DNA of 64,000 bases from Siphonodentalium dalli. Lineage: Eukaryota > Mollusca > Scaphopoda > Gadilida > Siphonodentaliidae. The notes under the pieces were generated by a model. That model did no database searches and was not told the origin of the DNA. It saw nothing but the letters and a program-made list of their open reading frames with translations. How positions within the stretch are numbered: the first letter of the stretch is position 1; each line of letters begins with the position of its first letter. The stretch spans positions 153,161,152 through 153,225,151 of the forward strand of contig CP136066.1 of NCBI GenBank assembly GCA_032622095.1, read 5' to 3'. The translations under genes were made by a program, and so were the position numbers. Below, one piece after another: positions 35,301 to 47,300 of this stretch.

Positions 35301-38300
35301 ATCAGAACCAGATTTATCAAGAAGAAGCAGAGATAGATGATGGAATACATACAAATAGAAAAGCAAAAAGAGACACCACAAATGTGGAACAAATGAGGAT
35401 ACAGAATTAACACTTGTGATTTAATAATTACAATTGTAATAAGACTTTGCATAAAACTGGTTGCAAGGCTTGTTTGGATTTGTCAAAATCTATCAGATAT
35501 ACAGATGGACAGACGAAGAAGGATGGTTGATCCAGACAGCGGCATTATCTGTACCATGCATGTTATGGGTACACATACAAAAACATGACTATCAAGAGTG
35601 GATTTCTGAAACCAAAATCTGCATATCGGTCACTATGACTTCGACAAAATCATTTTCAGTCAAATTACAAAAGAAACGTATCATTTTGGGACGTTAGCTT
35701 TATTTAAGAATAAAGAAGTCAAATTCTGGCAAAACATTACACCAACCTGAAGATGATATGAATGTTCTCAAAGATGAACCGCACACCAAATATCAAGAGA
35801 TTCATTTGAATATTGCTAAAGTGAACCACAAATGAAATATTGCTCAAGTTAATGTCTGGACAAGGAATGGGATGGACACACAGAGGGACTGACGGATGGA
35901 TGCGGCTGATTACAATAAACCTCCGAAATTTTCAGGGGACAATAAATACATGGCATGTTTATTTTTTAAATATTAAGCATTGAGAATTCAATTGAAGTGA
36001 TTATTTCACCTTTAGCTGTCACCACACCACAATTAGTGGATAAAATAAACATGATATGACAAAAATGAAACACTGAGGGCAACAACTACCGGTATATATA
36101 AATTACCTGGGTCATCACAGCATGACTCTCTATAAATTTCTCCAGCAAACTGGGACTGTAAACATCAAAGCTGACATTTGGCACTGGAAACAATAACAGA
36201 AGTCATTACCGGTATGAAGTAAAATGGTGTAAATAGATATGCTTTACCTATCTTTTCTATTGATAAGTTTTCCACAAGTTTTTTAGTTTCTTTAGTAACT
36301 TCTTTAGAAAGATTACCTTTTTTTTAAATTTAGTTTCTATATATCCCCAAATTGGCAGATGACACAATGCATAATCGAGGTACCATTCACCATCGTCACC
36401 ATCTGTAAACTTAAATCTGTGTCTAGCAGCACCACTAAATTCACCCTCTGGGGACCTCATTCTGCAAATGACCAGCACCATATTTTGAGGTCTGCCCTCA
36501 AAATTCAGTGAATGATCGCCAAAGAAATAATATTTTTTTACCCAAAATATGTATCTCCTATAATAAATATCTTGGACACTGAATGAACTAATGGTTATAT
36601 ATTTCTTGCTTGCAAGATCATAGAAGTCGTTTTAAAATCGGTACGAAGTACCTACAGTACGCACACTTGTCAAACATTCCACTTATACCTCTGGACCAAT
36701 CGTGTGAGTCCTTGCGCTATAGAAGCGATTGACAGGTAAGATATCGATCTTTTTAATTTCTTCCTCCTGTGTGTTTGATGCGTTTGACCGAGTGCGCGTG
36801 GGCGGGAATGTTGATCCCAACTGGGAGGGCCCTTACTGTGTTCAGTGTCCAAGATATTTATTATAGGAGATACATATTTTGGGTAAAAAAATATTATATC
36901 TCCGTCAAATATATCTTGGACACTGAATGAACTAATGGTTATAATTAGAATTCTTGAAGAGGAGGAGGCCACGAGGCAGATAATCCGACTATGTCCATGA
37001 AACCCACCTGCTGAAGCAGAAAAGACCTGCATCCTGTACCAAAAAGATTTCTTGGTAGACATGTCGTTGCGTGAGAACTATAATGTCGTAACTCACATTT
37101 TCAACTTTCCAAGAAAATGGAGGTTGAAGTTTTCAGTCAACATTTCTCATAATGTTGACAAAGCATGACGTATTGTTGTATTTATCCCAATGAAAACTGG
37201 CATTAGCTGTCCATTGAACCACTTATTTTTTCTGTTTACTCCCTCGTTTTCTTTTAAAAAACGATGACTTGTTTGGATATACGACATTTTTGCGTACGCC
37301 AATGACGATTGGTTTCCGTGCTATAAGGAAGTTATGCTAATAAATCCAGATTAAGCTAAATATGGTGGCAATCGCATGTGTCTATGAACTAAAAAGTGCC
37401 TATTCTACATTATGAATATTCAGTCATGTGCATCATCACACAGAAATTTGTGGAACAATCACAAAATTTAAATCACCAAATGATCACGTGACTAACATGG
37501 AGATACGACAATATAGCACACATTTGATAATTTACAAACACGAAACAGAAGTCACGTGGACAACCTGAAGAATCCGATTGGCTGATATTGGACATACGAC
37601 CTTGTAGCACGAATAATTGTGAAGATCGCTGGAGATACGACATTGGTGTCACTGGTTTGTGAGAATGTTTGCCATCCAATGCAATGGGGGGGCCAGGGAT
37701 ACACCAGGAAAACATGATGGAGTTGAGCTGATTATGTCCAGAGCACTGGGAATAATGTCCATGGAAAGAAAAAACATACACCTAAGGGAGGGGACCAAGA
37801 CGGAAAGAGTGCCTGCCTCCGGTACACCAAGCCAAGTAACTGGAAATTGAAGTGTACAGTCAACCAAGGAGAGGAACTGATACCGCTAATGGAACACTGT
37901 CTGATCATACGGCCAATATGTGATGCAATGAACAGGCCTGCATGGTTTCAAAATAATGTGGAACTTAGTTATCGTTCGTCAGGTGGTGGTATAGGGAACC
38001 CATACCGTAGGTTAGCAGAAAGTTACACAAACTGTGATAACACGACAACTGGTATTATCAAGAACCGATGAGCATGCGGCAATAATTGTTAAATGTCGCA
38101 AATAAAGTTAGATCGGTGATCGCTAAATCGGATTAGAATTAGAATCACGCCTGTCAAGTGATGTGAAACACTCTGCCAGAGTGATAACATAGAATTGGAA
38201 AATATTCGTGGTCAAAGTCGGTGCTGTGACAAATACTATAATAAAATGGACTACATACAGGATGCCTAGACACCAATGAAATGCCGAGACGCTATATGAT

Positions 38301-41300
38301 GAAATCCTGTTGTGTTAGGTGGTCACTGAAAGATGCATCCCGAATCTAGAAGTAAAAATTTAAAATGAGCGTAGTTCAGATGATAGTGTCTATGGAGTTG
38401 AACGGTCGATATTCATGATATGTTCGGCTAAGTGAGTAGAATGCTAAAGTCCCCTGTGTGATATAGCACCCGCATACTAACTTATCAGGTTCACACACAC
38501 GATCAAGTCCATAATACGTCTAGGTTTGTCTCATAAAAGCGGCCTAATTGTTGAATAAAATTCTAACAGATTTGAAGGCCAGAAACTATAAAGACTGGTC
38601 TCAACAACACCTGGAATACCCCGACGAGATAAGAAGGGAGGTGAGAATGGAGGCGAAATAAACTTATTCAGGAGCAATTCCTGATTGCGGCACATAGCCA
38701 GAGCAATGTGATATGGCAGAAAGCAGACTGACAGAGGAAACCTCAAAGTACAAAGAACGGAGGTAATATTGTACAAAACACTCAGTCGAATGAATGCAAC
38801 TTGTCAGCGACAAGGAACAATGAGGTAGCCAATGCAAGAAAGGGTTCGGAAAAACCGCTATGTGCCGTGACAGCATGAACCTGGATGGACTGAGACAGGA
38901 CCAGCGGTAGCTGCTGCAGAACATCCATCGCTGCTCGTAGCTGCGAAGGTTGTGGAAGCTGCGACTACAAATAGAGGAGGCATGACCACCAACAGACACC
39001 GAGCCTGCAGCACAGGTTGTACCGAGTTGACAGAGGAAAATTCATGGTTGCCCGTCTCTGAGGTTGTGGAAGCCGCGACTACAAATAGAGGAGGCATGAC
39101 CACTAACAGACTCTGAGCCTGCAGCGCAGGCTGTATTGAGTTGGCAGAGGAAAATCGCCACACGTTGGTGTTTGTTTTTGATATGTGGGCCCCATCCAGT
39201 CCTTCGGTTGTGGTAAACAGGCGTACTTCTCTGCTGATGGTTCAGGAGGCCGCGACCAATAAGGAGGAGGCATGTCCAGCAACCGACTCCAGCGGAGGCT
39301 CCAAGTTAATGGAGGAAGCAAGAGAAGGGCCATGTTTGTTCTTCCTTTTTCTGTGCTGTTAGTATCATGCTGGTAATGCATGCAAAAATTGTGCGCAATT
39401 TTTATCCTAAGACCGAAGGACTGACCCATCGAAATAACCCTCATGGAAGGCACTCTCGGATGGGCATGGCGAACTCAAACGCTGCCAAATCCAGGGGATG
39501 TTGTGACAGCATGTCCTCGTCTCTGAACAGCACTGTCCGTCCAGGAGATGGGGAAAAGGGGCAAGTATCCCGACCAGGTCACCTGGTTTGACGAGGCAAA
39601 AATTCCGGAGCCTCGGAAAGGAAACTAAGTCTAAGTTCTGGCCTAGGAGCCCAAAAGAGGCCAGAAACCATATGAAGCAAGGCCACACTGGTGGAGGAAA
39701 GAACACAGGTGAATAATAGGGATACATGCCCACCCAAAACCAGGAGAGACGGATGCCGGAAAAGACTTGAAGAATGGAGGACAGGTCAGAACCCGTGCGG
39801 TAAAATCCCCTGGAGTGGAAACAGTGGCAGGTGACACATTGAACTGCTAGGCAGGCAATGTGTTGAAAGCGCCGGGGCTTGCGAGCTTTTACGGACCACC
39901 GATGTTGTGGTAGCTATGGCAAGTGGTCGGCTGGTGCAGCGATGGAACGAACCCAGACGCACCGGAGGCAGGACCAGTGGTAGCTGCGCTTGGACCACCA
40001 TCGCTGCCCTTCTCTGCTGTGGCTCAGGAGGTCGCGACCCAGAGGGAGGAGGCATGTCCAGCAACCGACTCCAGCGGAGGCTCCAAGTTAATAGAGGAAG
40101 CAAGAGAAGGTGCCACGTCAGTAGAGGTGCCACGATCATTGATCTTGATAATCGATATTCAATAAGAGATTAGAATCGATGAAGCGTATCTAATAGCAAG
40201 GACAGTGGAAGTAGTGCATAATATTCGCATGTGCATAATTTGTATCAGAAACAACCGAGACAGTCCTTCCCATGACAAAAATACAGTTTTTGTTTTTGTT
40301 TAGATAGGTGTAATTGCACCGGTAATATAATTGTAAGTTGGGGTTATCTCAAATCAAAGGTCATTGTGTGATATACCCAAGTCCAGTGACACTTTCACAT
40401 GCCCATAAATTAATGGAGATGGGAAATGTTCTAATATTGATCCAACGATTACAGTGACCACCAACATTGTGACCAGGTGGACGAGTGCAAATGGTGAACA
40501 CCTGTGAATAGAAAATTGCGAGTGCAAACGCTACTGTCTCGTGGGAAGGAAAGCCAGTAATGAGTAATGAGCACAATGCGTTGCAATTATCTTTGCACGA
40601 TCAACGATCGTTAACCTGTCCGTTGGATATTAAACTGTAAAACAAAACAAAAATATGTCCGGTACTTTTCGACATCCGAAATAAAGAACACAGAGTAATC
40701 GCCGCCGAAAATGGTAATTGAATATCGGCTGTATCAACGTTTCATCGATTATACGATTAATCGTGGCACCCCTACCTGTCGGAGGGAAAAAACATTACGA
40801 AGTTTTCATCGTAAAAGCATTGAGACTTATGTTCAATGTAGAGAGAAGAGGCAAGCCACACTGTGGCTATTTTATCTAGCATCCGTGAGGAAAATTATTG
40901 GAAAATATTGTAATGTAAAATATTGTAAATTATTACTTCCAATACATTTGGATAGGATTTTGTCAGGGACCAAACTCCAAACTGGAGCTTAGTGTAGACG
41001 CCAACACAATATTGCATCCGGTGCAGTGTTAAAAAATCCCGACGAGAACCCGAATGACTCGAAAAAGCATCGGTTTATTGTTTTACGCAAAAAACGATAT
41101 TTGTTTGAAGTGATTCTCGTAAACAAAACAAAATTGAAATATTTGTTAATGAAATTATCCACCCACGGACCACTGTCATTAATAAGACAGTATTGTAGAA
41201 TAAAAGATTGTTGAACAATTGTAAAACCGAATTCCGAAAATTGGAAAACACGTGCGTAGTGCACAAAATTAGGAAACAGCGCGGTGTCGTTCGCAATATC

Positions 41301-44300
41301 GTAAAGAGAACGTTCATTAAAAATGAACAGATGAAAGATGCGACTTATCTTGCGACCTAGAAGAAATAAAAAGATCGATATCTTACCTGTCAATCACTTC
41401 TATAGCGAAAGGACTCACACGATTGGTCCAGAGGTATAAGTGGAATGTTTGACAAGTGCGCGTTCTGTAGGTACTTTGTACCGATTTTTAAAACGACTTC
41501 TATGATCTTGCAAGCAAGAAATATATAACCATTAGTTCATTCAGTGTCCAAGATATATTTGACGGAGATACAGATTTGTTTTTATTTGGCCCTATATGAA
41601 TTTATGTTGTTGCAGGAATGCGATTTTTTGAAGCAGTACAGTAATGCCGAGAGCTTTCCGATGAATGGCAACAAGCCATATTTCCGCCTAAATCCTGAAA
41701 AGTTACCCATAATTCTGCTGTGGTTAAGGAGTCGATTACTTAGGGCATTACTGTTTATCATAAAGGCATTGAAACACAGGTGAATTAATGGAAAAATTGC
41801 GAAACAACAGTGTTTGATGTTTGGGCGCTGCTAATATTTGAGATTCAATTCAATGTTGATATCGCCGGTGTGATTTGGTGTTGACACCGATTCGGACAAC
41901 CCAATTTGAATATTTTTGAATATCCAATTTGTCTTTATCATTGAAACATGTTTGTGAATATTATATAGGTTGATGATGAAATATGCATCCGCGATGTTTG
42001 TCTCAACATGTGTATTGCCTTAAATTATCAGAGATTGGTTCACCTAGGAATTGTCAAAAAACTCACAGGAGAAAATTGTCCAAACTGATTAATTGTGCTA
42101 TCAGACAGATATAGACCTGTATTTTCCCTATTAATCTAATTATTGTCACATGATCACACCACAAATCTGTCTGTCTGATTTTAACTCTCATCAAGATTAA
42201 CGATTAACTACATTCTGCAAACTGCATAATTCTTTTATACATAAAGATTTCCTGAAATATTTTAGTTAAGTACTAAAACTTAATTGGAATATATATAAAT
42301 TATAAAATCAGCATTGCGCATGTGATAATATTTTCTTTCAAAATTCACACTGAAATTTCCCAATGCTTTATATTATAATGAACTTGCGATGGACATATGC
42401 TATGCACCAGTGGCTAGCTGATTTGAGAATCAAGATTCCATTAGATATCGGCCTCTCGATATGATATGGAACTTCGAATCTGTGGAGAAGTGAAGATTCG
42501 CAGGGCCCTATTGGTGTGCTTTTAATCAACTCACATCTATAATCCATGACCTCCTCAATGCTCCACTGTGCCTTCTTGTCTCTGATGCTGGGGTTACATG
42601 TCACCTCCAATTGCTCCCAACCCCTGAAAGTAGGGGATGTTAAAGATGTATTCAAGGTTCCAAACCTCCAGTTAAAAAGTAACATACAAAATCTAATTTA
42701 ACCCTTTGAGTGTCAGGGGCCGATCTCATCGGCCCTAAACCTACAAAATAAGTCTGTTAAAGAATATAAGAATAAATTATTAAAATTGTAAAAAAAAGAA
42801 AAAAAGAAGTAATTGTTAGGCCAATGCATTCTCTTATATATGCGAGGCGACCTATGGTCGACTCGCATATATAAGAGAATGCATTGGCACAGGGTATATG
42901 GGTTGATACAAAAATCGGACTTGGCACTCAAAGGGTTAACACAGTTTTTTTTGATTTGCTCCACAGAAAAACTGACGAATATGTAAGGGTAATTAGACAG
43001 ATTTTGTTGATACATGACTAGAGTAGTTCACTTTTTAAATTGAAAGTCCCTCTAAATGACTGATTAGGAATCCAATGTCTAGTGAACTTGTATTATGTAA
43101 GTACCCTTGTATACTTTTATAACAAAATGGAAAATTCGAATTTAATAATGAAAGGGCTAAATGAAATAAAGCTCTTGATTTTTTTCAAAGTGAAGTTCTC
43201 ATTCAGCTGGGGTGACCGAATGGGAATAGAACATACAGCAGTCATTTTCATAAATGTTATACCCTAATTAGCACCACAAGTCTTTATTTTATATGAATTT
43301 TATGCAACAGCTTTATTTGGCAGAATTGTTGGCATTCATTTGTCAGGAAAATTCAGTCCTTCGACTTTGAAAAATGTTGTGCACAGTAAATTGTGCATCT
43401 GAATTTGGATTCTCTATTTTACTTAGGTGTACCTATGGGAAATAAACTTCTGTATGAACTATAATGTTCAAGAGCACATGCCGCACAGATTTTGCTCCAT
43501 AATTTTCAAATCCAGGTGCACTAATTAAGGTTCACAAGCAAATTGTAAGCCTAAAAATTGAAAGACTGAAATTTCCTTTTCATGACTGGAGCTTCCTACG
43601 ATTTTTCGAAAACCCTGTGCCAATGCATTCTCTTATATATGTGAGTCTCCCATAGGGACCCATGCATTTTTAAGAGAATATATTGTCTTAGCAATATTTA
43701 CCTTGACCTTGTAAGCCAGTACATTCTTGTATATATGAGAGGCTCCTTATGGGAGACTCGCATTTATAAGAGAATGCACTGGCTCAGGATCTTTAATACT
43801 GCACCAGCACATCTCCCGTCATGAAAGGGTTAAAGTAAATATTTACATTTGTGTGCAGTTCAGACTGCGCTTTCAGTAATATTAGTTGCAGGCTAATTCT
43901 TCCAGTGGGAAAGGTGCATGTATACTCTCTTACAATATGTCTTTAAATAACCTTATTTACTCACCATTTTGGCAGTTTCTTCTCATGTGATTGGAGCGCA
44001 CACCTAACGTGGTAATGTATGACTTTTAGTGTGGATTTCACTGTTTTTACAGGGGTTCCAAGTGGGGCACCGGCAACCTCAACAATCCATATATCATTGG
44101 CATCACCTGTGCCATTCTAAAATAAAATGTTTAGTACAGAAAAATAGATCTCAAAACACCATCGGTACTGGTAGGGTCCTGCAAAGCAAAGGGGGTTCCT
44201 CAGTCAATAACAGATAAGTCAGGGTTTCCGCTATACCGGCAGGGGGTCCCCTTGACGGCCCTTTCTCCTCACCAAGTTTTCCCCTCCTGCCATACCCCAG

Positions 44301-47300
44301 GACATACTGCATGTCTATAAAGGTATAAAGATGTTTAAAACTTCTGAATTTTGTTGGAATAGTACTAAGGATTTTTAAAAGGTGAACTTATTTGATATCT
44401 TGTGAGTGTACACACTCTAAACGCGTTGATAAATTGAAACATGAAGTGATCGGAGCTGACATCACTAGAAGCTATGCCTTTGAGGCTGGTTAGTTACATT
44501 GCGGTTAGTACCCGGTTATGTTATGCAAAAGAACAGTATTTTAATCAAACCTGTCATGTTTTATACTGCAAAATATACCATTCACTTTGTAATAGAGCGA
44601 GAGAAAAATGTGGGAGTAGCCGCACTGGACATCAAGGCATCTTACCACTGCCCACAATGAATACTCGTCGGCCAGATATGTAATCAGCCTTAACATATTC
44701 CGATTACGTTATGCATCCAAAATATCTGCTGGGTCTTCAACAGTGAGTCTTTTAACATTAACGAGCATGTTTAACTCAGGATCCAAATTACTGGTGTTCT
44801 GTACATGTACTTCGTAAATTAATTTATATCTAATAAATTTACTAGTTTTAAAGTTACAGGTACGTGTATAAGGTTTGATAGCTTGGCACTTGGGCAGAAA
44901 TGGAACAAAAAAATCTGCCATTTCTACTCTCACATGATTCTATTGGCCGATATAACGAAAGTAATTCAACCAGTGCTGAAAGTAAAACAGGTTACTTCTA
45001 CCTGGATTTTTCCCCTTGATGGCTACAGGCCCCATTCCCCTACCCCCTAGCGGAAACCCTGGATAAGTATGATTATAATCAAACATTCTATGCCCACAAA
45101 TTATGCTCCCAATTTTACGACAAATTCATTATATGTTTGGAAAGGAGATTGTTGACTAAGATTAAAACTCATTAACAAAATAGAATTTTCTTCAACCATT
45201 TTTGGAAAAATCTAGTCATTGAACAATTTAGTGTACACCGTAATCAATGGTGGTCACAGTCATCGAAGATAATTTAATAACCACATGACCTCTTGAGTTC
45301 AGAAAACTGATATCGAAGTGTAACACAACACACTCATATATGGATGACATTACAGTTACCTCCATATGTGTCATCACCATTCAAGGGGAGATAAGTCATG
45401 ACATTTTGGCTTTGTGAAAATTTTGGGTAGTAGACGTAACAGCGATTTCAACCACCTAAAGATTTTGTGTTTCCATTGATTTGAATCAGGGTCGCTCATG
45501 GTACCGGATATGATGGACATAGGGAAATTTAAGAATGCCTCAAGTTTTCATTGACAAAATGTGCTAATGTCGGGATTTTTATTAGTTTATGGATTTTCCA
45601 TGACTTTTCTTAGGCCTAGATAAAAATACCCCTTCTTTTCAGGCCTGGAAATTGAATTTTCATTTTCCATGACTTTTCCCGGATTTCCAAGAATCGTACA
45701 AACCTTGAACTAATAGCAGATGGAGTTGCTAAGAAAATTATCATAGAAGATGAGACCTACCACACCATAGCACGAAACCTGGTACTGATTTTTGGTGAGT
45801 GGAGCTGGCTCTCTGTGAGTGTGGAGGTTTCTCTCGGTACTGAAAATAATAATTATTCGAAAAAAATTAAGAGATATTATAACGAGAGGCCTATCATAAT
45901 AGGCAGATGTTTAACCGTCCCTTGATGATAGTAAATTGCTTTGATCGAAATCATAATGTAGAGTTTTGATGTGGAATTATAGAGTATACTGTTATGTACT
46001 AAAGTAGTACACACCCATGTACACAATAACACAAATTATTATAATTCATGGGTCAAAAGAGAAGGGTTAATTGGAATTTATGGGTAAAAAGAGAAGGGTT
46101 AATATAACATCTATAAAGCCTGTCACAACTATCATAGTGTAAGCAGTTCTATTTATGTTGTTGCAAATGGCCAAGTGACATATCAAAATAATATAGTTAC
46201 TTAATAATGGAAAAAGTTAAAAGACATGGAATGGGTAAAAGGGGTTAAATCTCCTATCTTGGCACTGTTTGATCCAATGCAAGTCCAAGCATCCAAAAGG
46301 GCCTGCAGGCTAAAGTAGAGCTCCATTGTTCTAGTTAAATAAATTCACCTGGCTAAGTGTTGGAGTTGTTAACAAAACACCCTTAGACAAACAATAGTAT
46401 CCATGCTCTGTAGAACTTTTGTTTATTCAAAAATCAGATAACATCAAATCTGACATAGCATTTGGTCAGGTAATTAATTGTGGGTATTGTTCTCAAAGCA
46501 AGAAGGAGAAATAGTATAACTTTGACAAGGATTTGAGGTGGGGGTAGGAGGAGGAAGAAGGGTAGGGAGGAGGATGGGAGGGTAGGGGAACAGGGGTGAG
46601 GAGACGGTGGGAGGGTCACATGGAAAGTGTGACACCAGCTCTGGTTCTTTTTGACAGGTCGGTCACATTTTAACAATATGAATACCTACCATCCAAGGCC
46701 CCTTCACACCAAGTCAGATTAATCAGCTTGGTGGTTTCAGAGATGTTTAAATGAGTATCATTAAAACAAAAAATTGAAGTTCAAATTGTTGTTTTTTTAA
46801 AATAATTTGTTTTTCTTAAATTGAGTAAGTAGTTCAATCTAATTTTGTTTTTTGTTTTGAAAAAGGGGGATGGACGGACAAACATCAAGTGATCAATCCG
46901 GATGTCGACACTATTGTACCATACTATGGTATGGGTACACATAAAAACCCACAATATAGGTACAATTCTTTTGTGAAATCCCTTTTTCGACTTCAAAGCC
47001 AAATGAATTATGGCTACAAGAGAAAATAGTATGTTATCCTTTCACAATCTTAAGAGTACCATAACTTGCAGTCTAATAACGCACAAGTATGGTTCACACA
47101 AGTATGATTCTGTGTTTCTTACACACCTGATAAACATCCATCTAATGTTATCCAAAGATTTCTCCATGCTATATTTTCGCCATCTCATGTCTGGAGATTA
47201 CCTTCAAAGTTCTAACATCATATGTCTGCAATTGCGATGAAGTATCTGGATATTTTAAGCAGCAGATATAAACTTACGGAATATGCTCCAACCTGACGAG

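Larger units (their letters stand above)
36551..41571. mobile_element. 5-kb element with about 212-bp terminal inverted repeats
   Basis: 36,551-36,762 and 41,360-41,571 are inverted copies of high identity, starting GTATCTCC and containing TATCTTGGACACTGAATGAA and CCTCTGGACCAATCGTGTGA. An extra pair of end-like copies sits at 36,832-36,930. The interior is richer in GC at 38.8-40.2 kb, with repetitive coding-like sequence on the + strand. No transposase motif was recognised. It lies in the POMT2 intron between the exons at 36,107 and 42,535. Confidence 0.7.

Noticed and set aside
39407-40139. Overlapping - strand frames of 100-117 codons in the GC-rich block
   Set aside because: The recurring, better-conserved peptide modules read on the + strand; the - strand frames are probably reverse shadows.
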